A program made the position numbers and the translations under genes. 64,000 bases of DNA from Nitrosomonas sp. (GTDB lineage Bacteria; Pseudomonadota; Gammaproteobacteria; Burkholderiales; Nitrosomonadaceae): NCBI GenBank assembly GCA_016710135.1, contig JADJLM010000001.1:558001-622000 (forward strand). The letters run 5' to 3'. This document shows positions 8,598-17,304 of the stretch, one piece after another. Positions within the stretch are counted from its first letter, which is position 1. The number at the start of each line of letters is the position of its first letter. The notes below the pieces were generated by a model. It did not search any database, had not been told where the DNA came from, and saw only the letters and a list, made by a program, of their open reading frames with translations.

Positions 8598-9621
8598 ATG
8601 AGTATACGCATTTCTATTTTTACGCCGGGCGAGCATACCGCCATGAACGGTGCAACCCGAGCCTATACGCAAGACGATCTTGTTGCTACCGCATCTGTTT
8701 ACGATCCAGCCGTGTTTCAAGCGCCTGTCGTGCTTGGTCACCCCGAACATAATCATCCCGCTTGGGGATGGGTGACCGCGCTTTCATTTGATCAAGGGCA
8801 GCTTATGGCTGACTTGGATGATCTCGATCGATTTCACCGAGTGGGTGCGTGCCGGTCGCTATAAAAAGATTTCAGCAAGCTTCTACCTCCCCGACTCTCC
8901 TGCTAATCCCGTTCCCGGCGTGCTGTATCTGCGGCACATCGGGTTCCTGGGAGCGGCTGCACCAAGCCTTAAGCATTTGCCAACGGTAGCAATCCCCATA
9001 GATTTGGCAGAAGCCGAGGGTGTGGAAGTTTTTATATCCGCAAATCTCAAACAATCCGAGCAAACCGATATTCATCAGGAGAACTTCATGACTCAAGAAT
9101 CAAACTCAGGCGATGATCTGCAAGCGCAAATCGCGTCCCTCAAAGCAGAAAACGCCGCACTTAAAACGCAAGCAGTCAGTTTTCAAGAGCAAGCACAATC
9201 CGCTCAGGCGGCATTGATCGATCAGCAACGCCAAGCGATGCATGCCGGACATGCTGCATTTTGTGAAACGTTGATCGGTGAGGGCCGTATGTTGCCAGCC
9301 CATAAAGCGGTTGCTGTGGCGCTCATGGATTTGATCGCGAGCCAAGAAACACCCGTGCAGTTTGGTGAAGGCGATGAGCAGGCCCAGCTCACGGTTGATG
9401 CTTTCAAGGCAACGCTTAAATCTACCCCGGTTTTGGTACCGTTTGGAGAGGCGTCGCAAGATAAAGGCAACAATAGCCCGGTATCTGCAACCCTGAAAGT
9501 GCCAGCAGGTTATGAAGTCGATCAGAAATCGGCAGAGCTGCATCGCAATGCGTTGGCCTACCAAGAAGCGCATGTGGGCTGCGATTATCTTACCGCCGTC
9601 ACGGCAGTATCTCAGCAATAG
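8598..9621 (+). CDS. Mu gpI-like capsid maturation protease with in-frame scaffold, frame interrupted
   Basis: Prohead protease whose C-terminal part is also the scaffold. The start ISIFTPGEHTAMNGA and the HPEHNHPAWGWV site match the Mu I protease. The catalytic-type segment RYKKISASFYLPDS and HIGFLGAAAPSLKHLP follow in another frame, so a single-base change lies near 8826-8840. After about residue 160 the protein becomes a coiled-coil scaffold (LQAQIASLKAENAALKTQA). ATG 8598 fits the family start; ATG 8577 would add seven residues. The internal start at 9088 is listed separately. The shift would destroy protease but leave the scaffold intact. Confidence 0.78.
9088..9621 (+). CDS. internal in-frame scaffold protein (Mu gpZ-like)
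   Basis: An ATG inside the protease gene is preceded by CAGGAGAACTTC, one of the best ribosome sites in this region, and opens a protein of 177 residues that is the scaffold part alone: MTQESNSGDDLQAQIASLKA, a long coiled coil, then a globular tail ending in AVTAVSQQ. Mu makes its scaffold Z from an internal start within gene I in just this way. It is in the same frame as the C-terminal part of the protease, so translation from here is untouched by the upstream frame break. Confidence 0.6.
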   Translation: MTQESNSGDDLQAQIASLKAENAALKTQAVSFQEQAQSAQAALIDQQRQAMHAGHAAFCETLIGEGRMLPAHKAVAVALMDLIASQETPVQFGEGDEQAQLTVDAFKATLKSTPVLVPFGEASQDKGNNSPVSATLKVPAGYEVDQKSAELHRNALAYQEAHVGCDYLTAVTAVSQQ

Positions 9622-9645
9622 AACCCAACAAAAGGAGACGACTCG

Positions 9646-9984
9646 ATGCAATACAGCCCGATTTTAACCAAAACCTTATCCGCTTCAGGCGCTATTACCG
9701 CAGAGCGGTTCGTTAGTGCTGCCGGTGCACAAATCGCCGTTGCCGGATCGGCAGCCGTTGGTGTGGCCCGTAATACCGTAGCCAGTGGTGAAAATGTTGC
9801 CGTGGATATGCTAGGCACCGCCATCATCGAAGCAGGCGGCGCTATCGCTAAGGGCGCAGCCGTCAAGAGTGGTGCCGATGGCAGAGCGTTGACCTATGAC
9901 ACCGGAACCAAAGCAGGTGTTGCGTTAATGGCATCCACAGGTGCAGGACAGCGCATCGAAATTCTATTATTGCCTGCAGCCTAA
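9646..9984 (+). CDS. DUF2190 capsid decoration protein
   Basis: A 112-residue protein rich in Ala, Gly and Val with the DUF2190 pattern of small beta-rich capsid cement proteins: SPILTKTLSASGAITAERFV, then GVARNTVASGENVAVDML and GAAVKSGADGRALTY. It would bind the outside of the shell and stabilise it. AAAGGAGACGACTCG precedes the ATG, a strong ribosome site suited to an abundant structural protein. It sits between scaffold and capsid genes, as is usual. Confidence 0.78.
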   Translation: MQYSPILTKTLSASGAITAERFVSAAGAQIAVAGSAAVGVARNTVASGENVAVDMLGTAIIEAGGAIAKGAAVKSGADGRALTYDTGTKAGVALMASTGAGQRIEILLLPAA

Positions 9985-10015
9985 TCCGCATTAACTAACG
10001 ATTTAAGGAGAAAAT

Positions 10016-10951
10016 ATGCCTCAGATGAGTGGTTCACAAGTACGTGTCGTCGATCCGGTCTTAACCGAAGTTGCACGGGGTTATAGCAATCCAGCCTTTG
10101 TTGGCTCGGGATTATTTCCTTATGTACCAGTTGGGGTGCGTGGCGGGAAAATAGTACAGTTCGGCAAGGAAGCTTTCCGTTTATACAACACCGCCAGAGC
10201 GCCAGGTACTCAAGTTGCCGTGGCGCAATTCGGTTACAGTGGGTTGAATTATGCATTGAGCGATCACGCCGTCGCAGGACTAGTCCCGATTGAACATTTG
10301 GAAGATGCAAGCGTAGTGCCAGGCGTGGATCTAGGATCTGGTGCCGTACTGTTTGCAAGAAACATCATCGATCTGCGCTTGGAAGTCGAACAAGCAACTA
10401 TCGCTAGAACAGCAGCCTCTTATGCAGTAGGCAATAAAGCAACCTTATCCGGCACCAGCCAATGGTCGCATGCATCTAGTTTCCCGATTCAAGCAATCGA
10501 AGATGCCAAAGAAGCGATTCGCCTGCAAGTCGGTGTGCGTCCCAATACCTTGGTGATCGGCGCAAAAGTGTTCGCGGCGCTCAAACAACACGCCACCATT
10601 GTGGATCGTATCAAATACACATCGCGGGAGGTGGCAACGCCAGAATTACTCGCGAGCTTATTCGGTCTTGATCGAGTGTTAGTGGGTGATGCGGTTTCAC
10701 AAGACGCAGACGGAAACATGCAAGACGTATGGGGCAAAGATGCCATCCTGGCTTATACCAACACCTCACCACTCGCTTCTATGGGCGCGCCTAGCTACGG
10801 CTACACCTACCGACTACGCAACTACCCGGTGGCCGAGGTGCCTTGGTTTGATCGCGATTTCGCATCTTGGAAATACCCAGTGCGCGATAGCGTAGCACCG
10901 GTTATTGCAGGTGCAGAAGCCGGGTTTCTCTGGACAGCAGCGGTGGCTTAA
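10016..10951 (+). CDS. major capsid protein
   Basis: A 311-residue protein with the layout of a HK97-fold major capsid protein (lambda gpE-like group). The N-terminal arm reads VVDPVLTEVARGYSNPAFVG, an E-loop-like stretch follows (FGKEAFRLYNTARAPGTQ), then a spine helix region and the late LVIGAKVFAALKQH with YTYRLRNYPVAEVPWFD near the C-terminus. TTAAGGAGAAAAT before the ATG is a strong ribosome site. It directly follows the decoration protein. The frame is intact and the length is typical. The family is assigned from pattern and position. Confidence 0.8.
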   Translation: MPQMSGSQVRVVDPVLTEVARGYSNPAFVGSGLFPYVPVGVRGGKIVQFGKEAFRLYNTARAPGTQVAVAQFGYSGLNYALSDHAVAGLVPIEHLEDASVVPGVDLGSGAVLFARNIIDLRLEVEQATIARTAASYAVGNKATLSGTSQWSHASSFPIQAIEDAKEAIRLQVGVRPNTLVIGAKVFAALKQHATIVDRIKYTSREVATPELLASLFGLDRVLVGDAVSQDADGNMQDVWGKDAILAYTNTSPLASMGAPSYGYTYRLRNYPVAEVPWFDRDFASWKYPVRDSVAPVIAGAEAGFLWTAAVA

Positions 10952-10953
10952 TC

Positions 10954-11147
10954 ATGAAAACCATTAGCGTACTGATCGATACACTAGTCCATAACGGGGT
11001 ACTCCGCGCGATGTCGACGAGTTGATCGAAATGGAAGATAACGAAGCCGATGCGTTGATTGATATGGGAGCTGCAATAGAAGCGTCCCAGGATCAGCAGG
11101 AACAGGATAAAGACGACCAGCCTAAGAAACCATCCCGTAAAAAATGA
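10954..11147 (+). CDS. small phage protein, frame interrupted
   Basis: ATG 10954 opens MKTISVLIDTLVHNG, which stops after 23 codons. A second frame running to TGA 11145-11147 carries LIEMEDNEADALIDMGAAIE and a Lys-rich tail (KPSRKK). Together they form one small protein of about 64 residues like those found between capsid and DUF1320 genes in Mu-like prophages, where a short beta start is followed by an acidic helix. A single-base change near 10985-11010 explains the break. The stop overlaps the ATG of the DUF1320 gene. Function unknown. Confidence 0.5.
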
Positions 11148-11560
11148 GTTATTGCACGCTGCAAGACATGGTCGACCGCTTCGGGGAAAGTGAGTTAATC
11201 CAGCTCACCGACCGCGATGGGTTAAATGAAATCGGCACGGCGATCGTTGACCGCGCCATCGAAGACGCCAGCGCGGTAATCGATGGTTATCTGGCGAGCG
11301 TCTATCCCTTGCCGCTTGCCACGGTTCCACCGCAGTTGGTTCGCATTAATTGCGACGTGGCGCGTTATTACTTGCACGCCAACGGATCGATGGCCCCTGA
11401 GTCGATCGAGAAACCCTACGATCATGCCATCAAGTATTTAATGGCAATCGCCAATGGCACGGTCAGCATGGAAGTGGCGACGGAGGATGCACAAACGGGA
11501 ACGATATCGCAATCGACACCCACTGCAATATTCGACACCAGTCAAACCAACTGGCCTTAA
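11144..11560 (+). CDS. DUF1320 family phage protein (Mu gp36-like)
   Basis: A 138-residue protein with the clear DUF1320 opening MSYCTLQDMVDRFGESELIQ, the central IEDASAVIDGYLASVYPLPL and the CDVARYYLHAN helix. In Mu this is gp36, a head-tail connector or neck protein. ATG overlaps the stop of the preceding small gene (ATGA). The frame is intact. The C-terminal 30 residues are low-complexity and polar (ATEDAQTGTISQSTPT). Confidence 0.82.
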   Translation: MSYCTLQDMVDRFGESELIQLTDRDGLNEIGTAIVDRAIEDASAVIDGYLASVYPLPLATVPPQLVRINCDVARYYLHANGSMAPESIEKPYDHAIKYLMAIANGTVSMEVATEDAQTGTISQSTPTAIFDTSQTNWP

Positions 11561-11576
11561 TCAAAAGGAGCTTTAG

Positions 11577-12092
11577 ATGAAGAAAGATTTAAAAATTCAC
11601 GGCTTTGCTTGTTTACTGTTCATCGCTGCATGGCTTGCAATGCCGGTAAGCGCAACCAGCCTTTCAAATTATCTTGAAAATAAGTTAATCGATGCGTTTT
11701 TGCGTGGCCAAGCTTACACCATGCCTACTACGGTTTATGTGGCGCTTGCTACCACGAGTGGATCGGATGTCGCCTGTGGCACAGAAGTATCCGGTGGCAG
11801 TTATGCACGCGTTGCGGTAACGAGTTCAATGGCGAATTGGGCTGGCACGCAGTCGGCAGGCTCTACGGTTGCGAGTTCAGGTACCGGTGGCACGACTAGC
11901 AACAATAACGTGATTTCCTTCCCAGCACCAACCGCTAACTGGGGATCGGTTGTGGAATTCTGCGTATTCGACGCAGCCTCAGCGGGGAATCTATTATTCA
12001 GAAACGCCTTGACCACATCCAAAACCATTAACAATGGTGACGCTGCACCGAGTTTTGCAGCGGGCGCATTGACCTTTCAGATCGATAACTAG
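11577..12092 (+). CDS. phage structural-type protein with an N-terminal signal peptide
   Basis: A 171-residue protein. From residue 27 it matches small virion proteins that start LSNYLENKLIDAFLRGQ and continue TTVYVALATTSGSD...GTEVSGGSYARV. Before that comes a clear signal peptide: MKKDLK, a hydrophobic core (FACLLFIAAWLAM) and PVSA as a cleavage site. Family members normally begin at the LSNYLENK motif, so an export signal on a virion protein is odd. AAAAGGAGCTTTAG precedes ATG 11577, which supports this start. Either the gene gained a signal from another gene or the protein is shown outside the cytoplasm. Its exact virion role is unknown. Confidence 0.6.
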   Translation: MKKDLKIHGFACLLFIAAWLAMPVSATSLSNYLENKLIDAFLRGQAYTMPTTVYVALATTSGSDVACGTEVSGGSYARVAVTSSMANWAGTQSAGSTVASSGTGGTTSNNNVISFPAPTANWGSVVEFCVFDAASAGNLLFRNALTTSKTINNGDAAPSFAAGALTFQIDN

Positions 12093-12093
12093 C

Positions 12094-12519
12094 ATGCCTA
12101 ACTACGCATTGCTGCAGGCTAAGATTGTGGCTGATCATGCGGCAGATACTGCCGAGCAAATCAGTGCTGCGCTTAACGCCAAGACCATTGCAACCAAGCA
12201 GCCGATTAGCACCGCCGATATCAAGAAATATCTGCTGCTAAATGGCGTGTGGCTTGCGATTAAAACCAGCGCCAATCCTGTTGCGGTTACAGCAATGGAT
12301 GCATTAGCGCTGTTTGAGGCATTCAATGTCCAAGAGTCGAATGTGCAGGCCATGCTTGTGCAGATCATGGACGGTTTAATTGCCGCCAATCTCACCCCAG
12401 CTTTTACCGCAACGCACAAAGCAGCCGTGCTGGCTATGGGCGATACGTTGGTAAGCTGGGCTGACCAACATTGGGAGGGTGCGGTGCAATTGTGGCAGAT
12501 TAAAGAGGTGCAAGCATGA
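12094..12519 (+). CDS. phage hypothetical protein, helical
   Basis: A 141-residue, mostly helical protein beginning MPNYALLQAKIVADHAADTA, with segments IKKYLLLNGVWLAIKTSA and AMLVQIMDGLIAANLTP. Proteins of this shape (an acyl-length helix pair near a small tail gene) recur in Mu-like siphoviral prophages without an assigned function. It lies one base after the preceding gene and overlaps the next by four bases, so it belongs to the late operon. No catalytic motif is seen. Confidence 0.5.
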   Translation: MPNYALLQAKIVADHAADTAEQISAALNAKTIATKQPISTADIKKYLLLNGVWLAIKTSANPVAVTAMDALALFEAFNVQESNVQAMLVQIMDGLIAANLTPAFTATHKAAVLAMGDTLVSWADQHWEGAVQLWQIKEVQA

Positions 12520-12926
12520 GTTTAAAACCCATTTTTGCGGCACAAACCACGCTGATCTCGACGGAACTTGATAGCTTGGCGGGAGGATCTTCCGCATCAA
12601 GTGCAGAGCAGAATAACGGATCGGACAGATACTTAGATGCGCAGATCGATGTCGAATTGGCATCGGCCAGCGCTGATACCGGTTATTGTTCGGTTTATCT
12701 GCTAGAAGGCAGCGAGACCGGCAAGCTTTCTACTGTGGCGAATGTTTCCATGATGCGCTATTTGATGGACGTGCAAATGAATGGCACCACAGTCGTTCGC
12801 AAATCCAAGCGCGTACAGGATCTGCCGAAATTCTATAAAGTGCATATTATCAAGAATGCCGCACCTGCTTTGGCTGCGTCCGGCAATACCGTCAAAGCAA
12901 CCGGCGTGAACGTAGAAAACGTTTAA
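12516..12926 (+). CDS. phage hypothetical structural protein
   Basis: A 136-residue protein with mixed strands and polar linkers (SLAGGSSASSAEQNNGSDRY, then LDAQIDVELASASADTG and YCSVYLLEGSE). The pattern of a compact beta domain with small-residue loops is common in minor virion proteins. It overlaps the upstream gene by four bases and is two bases from the large repeat protein that follows. No family is recognised. Confidence 0.5.
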   Translation: MSLKPIFAAQTTLISTELDSLAGGSSASSAEQNNGSDRYLDAQIDVELASASADTGYCSVYLLEGSETGKLSTVANVSMMRYLMDVQMNGTTVVRKSKRVQDLPKFYKVHIIKNAAPALAASGNTVKATGVNVENV

Positions 12927-12928
12927 TC

Positions 12929-14943
12929 ATGGCCATTGATTATTTATCAGCGAACGAGAGTCGCTATCATGACGTCGCAGATAGTGATGACTTCAATCTC
13001 CCGAACGGTGACTGGACATGGCTCGTCATTTTTAACAGCTATATAAATGCTGGGCACCCCTATTTCGTATCGCATGGCGGCAATTATGGGGTAGCGAACA
13101 CTGTACAGTTATTTAATAACGGGGTGTCGGGATTTGCCTGTAAGGTTGCAGCACTAAGCGATAGAAATTGGGGTGGCGGTGCATTAACAATAGGCAAATG
13201 GATGATCGGTTATGGCACTCGGCGCAATGGCAATCTATATGCGGGCGCTGGTTATATCGGCGAGCCCGGCAGCGCGTCAGAAAGCGCAGGGGTTGCGATA
13301 TCATCAGCTTATACCCCAGCGACAGCCGTGCGTATCGGATTGCGATCTGATTTAACGAATAGTTCCACTTATGCATCAAAATCGATTATCAGCGATGTCA
13401 TTTATGCACCAGACTATAGCTTCTCGTTAGAAGCACTTCGCAGGTTGTTGTCGGGTGGCTTGAGTCAGTTATCAGACGAACCATGGTGGAGCGATAGAAT
13501 ATTTCATGCTTGGCTGAGATCGGCTCAGGATGAAAATTTTTCTGACCTAACCGGGCGTCACACGATTACCCGCTTTGGCACAGGCTACGGTAGCAACGAA
13601 TCCGAGTTATTTAGTATCGAAAGAGAGCCGATACGTGAACGCTCACGTATTGTGCTGCCATTATTTGCCACAGGTGCAGGCGCTGAACTCGCAGGATCGG
13701 CTACGGTTGGCGCAACCAGCGCAGGAGAAATAACCACTGCCATCCCGATCGTGGGTGCGGCTACGGTTATTGCCACTGCTACGGCTGCCATTTCTACCAC
13801 TATCGATTTGTCCGGTGTTGCTGCCAGCATTGTGCTCGCAACCGGCGATCTAGACACGGGATCTAATCTTGCGGGCAATGCACTAGGCGAAGCTTCGGTC
13901 AGTGCGGAAATAACCGCAACCATTGTTTTAGAAGGCGATGCAATCATCGAAGCGCTTGCCAACGCAGGTATCGATACCGGCATCCTATTGGAAAGTTTAG
14001 CAAGCGGGCAAGTTACAGCCACCGGCGATTTGAGTGGAGCGGCTGCATTGGAAGGTAGCGCACCGAACGAGGTTTCATCAACAGGACAATTAACAACACA
14101 AGTTCAATTAATCGCAGATGCTGCGGGGGATGTAACGGCGTCTGGTGATTTAGCATCGGACGCACCAGCATTGCAAGCAGAAGCGCAGTCGACTGCCGAC
14201 AGCAACGCAACCTTGACCACGCAGATTCGGTTAAGCGGTGACGCCATCACCCAAGCATTGGCCAGCGCATCACTCGATGCGGGAGCATTGTTAAGTGGCG
14301 ACGCCGTGGCAGAAGGATTAGCGGTTGGTGATCTGTTCACGATGATTCCGCTAGCAGGCGATGTCAGCGTGGTGGCAACGGGTGCAGGCGATCTGGCAAC
14401 CGGTATATCGTTGGACGGCGGGGCAGTAAGTCAAGCTTATGCGAGCGGCGATCTTTACATCAGCCTTGCGTTATCCGGCGACGCTGCAGCTTATGCGTTG
14501 GCAGGGGCAACGCTTACCACACAAATTCAATTGTCGAGTGATGCGTTAGCGCATGCGCTCGCATCCGGTTTTCTGGATGGCGCGGTGCGATCTGTACCGC
14601 AAAGCCCTAAATATACGGTCAAAGCACGCACGAGGATTATCGTGTCGCTGCCTAAACTGCATGTGCTATCAAGTAAAGATCCACAAGAGATCATCACCGT
14701 GACCTTCGATTTTACCAAACTTCTCTCCCGTATCGATTCGGTATCGAGCTTATCGGTAACCGTCCAAGAGTCGATGGCACGCCCGCATTGCTATTGCTCA
14801 ATGCGCCGATTATCAGCGACAGCAAGGTGCTGCAATTGATCCAGAATGGGCTAGATGGCGTGTATTACAAGCTGCGAGCTGATGTGTTGGTTGGATTGGA
14901 GCGGTATGCATTGTCTACGATTTTGCCCGTGCGGTGGCAGTAA
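12929..14943 (+). CDS. phage virion protein: LamG-like head plus Ala-rich repeats, frame interrupted
   Basis: Residues 1-210 look like a concanavalin/LamG jelly roll (NGDWTWLVIFNSYINAG, SDVIYAPDYSFSLEALRRLL). Residues 245-570 are about 16 imperfect repeats of 18-21 residues built on I.L.GDA..ALA.G.LTT, for example IRLSGDAITQALASASLDAG. The C-terminal domain starts DPQEIITVTFDFTKLL and changes frame near 14768. It continues as GTPALLLLNAP...LIQNGLDGVYYKLRAD to the stop at 14943. Repeats of this type suggest an elongated fibre or shell spike. The end domain occurs alone in related prophages. Its TAA overlaps the next ATG. Confidence 0.6.
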
Positions 14944-15376
14944 TGGCGATCGTTTTATTTAACCCGCAATGGATCATCGAACGGCAAAGAGCAAGTGCCG
15001 GATTTTATTACAAGTGGCAGGCGCTGCAGGATTAGCGCAAGCCGCAACCGATTTGAAACAAGTGCCATCGGCTTATGTTATCCCTAATTCCGAGCGGGCT
15101 GGTGGATCGAGAACGGGCACGACCGTTGTGTCTCAGCAAAATAGCGTGCGCTTTGCAGTAATCGTGGCGGCTCGCAATCTACGAGATGCCAGAGGCGATC
15201 AAGTGCAAGCCGATTTGTTGACGTTGCGTGAAGCAATCATGGCCGCGCTGCACGGCTGGCAACCGCAGGATGATTTCGACCCAATCGAATATGGCAGTGG
15301 CCGGGTATTGCAACTTACCCAGCAAGTGTTGTGGTGGCAGGATGAATTTCTAACGTCTCATTTAATGAGGAGCTGA
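14943..15376 (+). CDS. probable tail terminator/neck protein (Mu gp37-like), frame interrupted
   Basis: ATG 14943 reads MAIVLFNPQWIIERQRASAG and FYYK before hitting a stop. The partner frame carries VAGAAGLAQAATDLKQVPSA, YVIPNSERAGG and FAVIVAARNLRDARGDQVQ, which matches the gp37/tail-terminator style of an early Ala-rich helix, a short strand with a proline loop and a central beta hairpin. One lost base near 15010 joins them into about 144 residues. Its position before the tail tube gene supports a role in capping the tail. The start overlaps the upstream stop (TAATG). Confidence 0.6.
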
Positions 15377-15377
15377 C

Positions 15378-15554
15378 ATGTTGTTTGATGATGAATTTCA
15401 CGGAAAAGGTGGGTCGTATATTTTTGACCCGGAAACAGGAAAGCGCCGTCCTGCACCAGCAGCAGATAGCGAGCCGGTTGCTGCAGAAGTCGAGGATGAA
15501 AGCGCAAGTGCCACGAGCAAGCGGGTAGTTAAGAAACTTAAAGGAGGCGAATAA
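15378..15554 (+). CDS. small phage protein, 58 residues
   Basis: ATG 15378 follows GAGGAGCTGAC and opens MLFDDEFHGKGGSYIFDPET, then an acidic, Ala-rich stretch and a basic end (KRVVKKLKGGE). The FHGKGGSYxFDPETG start recurs in short proteins between terminator and tail tube genes of similar prophages; its role is not known. The TAA overlaps the tail tube ATG, so the two are translationally coupled. Confidence 0.5.
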   Translation: MLFDDEFHGKGGSYIFDPETGKRRPAPAADSEPVAAEVEDESASATSKRVVKKLKGGE

Positions 15555-16487
15555 TGCCGTTAAAAGCGAATAAGAAGATCATTTTATGCAAGGCCGAAGT
15601 TACTTATGGCGTTGATCCAGTCCCAGTGGTGGGAACCGATGCCATGTCAGTACAGAATTTTAATTGCCAGCCAGCCAATGTGCGCTACGCCGAGCGCAAT
15701 CTGGCGCTACCTTATTTTGGTAACCGTGGGCAAATTCCCGTGGGCGAGACCATGACCATGGAGTTCGATGTGGAAATCGCACGCGCGGGTGCAGTCGCTG
15801 CCAAAGCCAGGTTATGGGATATTGCACCGAGGATGCGGTTGTTCGGAGACGGTAACGCCAACGACGGGGCCGGTAACATATGCGCCTATTTCTACCAATG
15901 AAGAATCCGTGGCCTTTTATTTCAACTGGGATGGTCTGATGCACAAGATGCTGGGGGCCTACGGCAGCATGGAGTTTCGTTTTGCTGAAGGGCAGTTTCC
16001 TTCTATCCATTACACCTTCGAGGGTTTGTATGGCGGCGTTACCGATGCATCGTTAGGATCGCCGGTATTGACGGCATTCAAGGAACCCAAAGCAGTCACC
16101 AAGGCCAACACGACCTTTACCTTGCACGGATACGCTGCGCCATTGCAGAGTTTGACCATCACCCAGGGTAATGAGAACGTTTATAAAAACCGTCCGAATT
16201 CCGAGCGCATGTATTTTATCAACCGAGTCACCCGAGGTCAGGTGGTAATTGAGCTACCGTTAGTTGCGGTTAAAGACTTTATCGGCATTTGCCGCGCCGG
16301 TACCACGGGCGCTTTGGCTTTAGTGCAAGGAACGGTGGCAGGCCAGAAGGTATTGATCGATGCGGGGCAGGTGCAATTGACCAACCCGCGTTACAGCGAA
16401 GATTCCAATATCGCCATGCTCACCATGGACATGAATCTGCGTCATACCGACGCGGGTAACGATGAATGGACTTATAAAACGCAATAG
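15554..16487 (+). CDS. phage major tail tube protein, frame interrupted
   Basis: About 311 residues when joined. The first part (KAEVTYGVDPVPVVGTDAM, then ERNLALPYFGNRGQIPVGE) and the second (APISTNEESVAFYFNWDGLM, GQFPSIHYTFEGLYGG) match siphoviral tail tube proteins of transposable prophages. These stack as hexamer rings around the tape measure. The frame changes near 15803 in a short A run: the upper frame ends at 15901, while the correct continuation reads GYGILHRGCGCSE. One extra base would explain it. The gene lies between terminator and chaperone genes, the usual place. Confidence 0.75.
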
Positions 16488-16518
16488 CCTATTGAAAATC
16501 AGGGGGACCTGAAACCGC

Positions 16519-16535
16519 GCCTGGCGGAACCAGGC
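16519..16535 (+). promoter_or_regulatory. perfect stem-loop between tail tube and small gene
   Basis: GCCTGG (16519-16524), a five-base loop and CCAGGC (16530-16535) form a perfect six-pair stem. The T run of an intrinsic terminator is absent. It may protect the abundant tube mRNA end or modulate read-through into the next gene. Confidence 0.35.
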
Positions 16536-16558
16536 TTATCATGATATGGAGAAAAATT

Positions 16559-16876
16559 ATGGCAGTAGAAGAAAACAGCAGCGAAATCGTCAAAGAAATG
16601 GCCGAATCTGTGGCAGCAACGAATCTTAAATCATTAGCGGATGCACCTGCTTTTTACAACAACCTGGCTTATGGAAACGCGATTTCCCATCAGCAATTAA
16701 TGAATAACATCATGGCTTCTGGATTCCAAAGCTTGTTGGCTATTAATCAAGCGGCTACCGCAAAAGCGATCGAAAGCTTGATTTCAACGCAGCCTTCCGA
16801 AGGCGCGGTTGATGTCGCTGGTGCTCAGCAACTGATGAAGGGTGCGCAAACCACCCCGCCAGTAACCCACGGTTAA
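16559..16876 (+). CDS. small phage protein, weakly RebB-like
   Basis: A 105-residue protein from ATG 16559, which has GGAGA eight bases upstream; an earlier ATG at 16541 lacks a site. Two helices dominate: NLKSLADAPAFYNNLAYGNA and QLMNNIMASGFQSLLAINQA. The DAPA plus small-residue helix and the frequent Ala/Asn/Gln recall RebB-type R-body proteins (killing trait family), but the likeness is loose. Position between the tail tube and tail chaperones suggests a tail-assembly or virion role. The Pro/Thr-rich tail (QTTPPVTHG) is disordered. Function unproven. Confidence 0.45.
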   Translation: MAVEENSSEIVKEMAESVAATNLKSLADAPAFYNNLAYGNAISHQQLMNNIMASGFQSLLAINQAATAKAIESLISTQPSEGAVDVAGAQQLMKGAQTTPPVTHG

Positions 16877-16939
16877 TCGCGGCTTAAATCGGTGTAATCG
16901 GGGCGGATGATCCTATCCGCCCTTCTTAGGAGAGAGAAT

Positions 16940-17279
16940 ATGTTTAAATTGGAGCAACCCCAAAAGTGTTACGTGGCCGGTAACGGTCAATATCCCGCAA
17001 GATGGCGGTAAAACCAAGCGGAATGTCTTTAATGCTGAATTTGAACTGCTCGATCAGGACGAATTCAATGCGATCTACAAAGAAGATGGCGGTAACGATC
17101 AAGATTTGATCCGCCGCACCTTGATTGGCTGGTCGGATGTGGCTGATCCAGACGGAAATCCCATTAACTTTGACAACGACTCACGCGAGCTCATGATCCG
17201 CATCCCTTACGTGCGCACCGGATTGGTCAATGCTTATCTCGAGTGCTCTTTCGGTAAGGCGGCTGCAAGAAAAAACTAA
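16940..17279 (+). CDS. phage tail assembly chaperone, first frame (gpG-type), frame interrupted at its start
   Basis: ATG 16940 follows AGGAGAGAGA. The correct frame runs PVTVNIPQDGGKTKRNVFNA, ELLDQDEFNAIYKED and LIGWSDVADPDGNPINF, the usual pattern of tail assembly chaperones acting on the tape measure. The first 10-11 codons (MFKLEQPQK) are in another frame, so one extra base lies near 16970. The gene ends AARKN-stop at 17277-17279 on an A AAA AAC heptamer with a stem-loop behind it. A -1 slip there would join it to the next frame at 17279, giving a G-GT type fusion. Confidence 0.7.
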
Positions 17280-17304
17280 TGGATGCTGCCCGGCATTGGG
17301 CGGC
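17270..17304 (+). promoter_or_regulatory. programmed -1 ribosomal frameshift signal
   Basis: A AAA AAC at 17270-17276 is in the right phase: zero-frame codons are AGA AAA AAC TAA. After a -1 slip the next codons are CTA ATG GAT, which enters the downstream reading frame directly. Eight bases later GCTGCCC (17285-17291) pairs with GGGCGGC (17298-17304) over a six-base loop, seven pairs including one G-T. Heptamer, spacer and stem match classic frameshift sites in phage tail chaperone genes. Confidence 0.75.

Noticed and set aside
16519..16535. Intrinsic terminator after the tail tube gene
   Set aside because: The stem is perfect but no T run follows, so it is listed only as a stem-loop.
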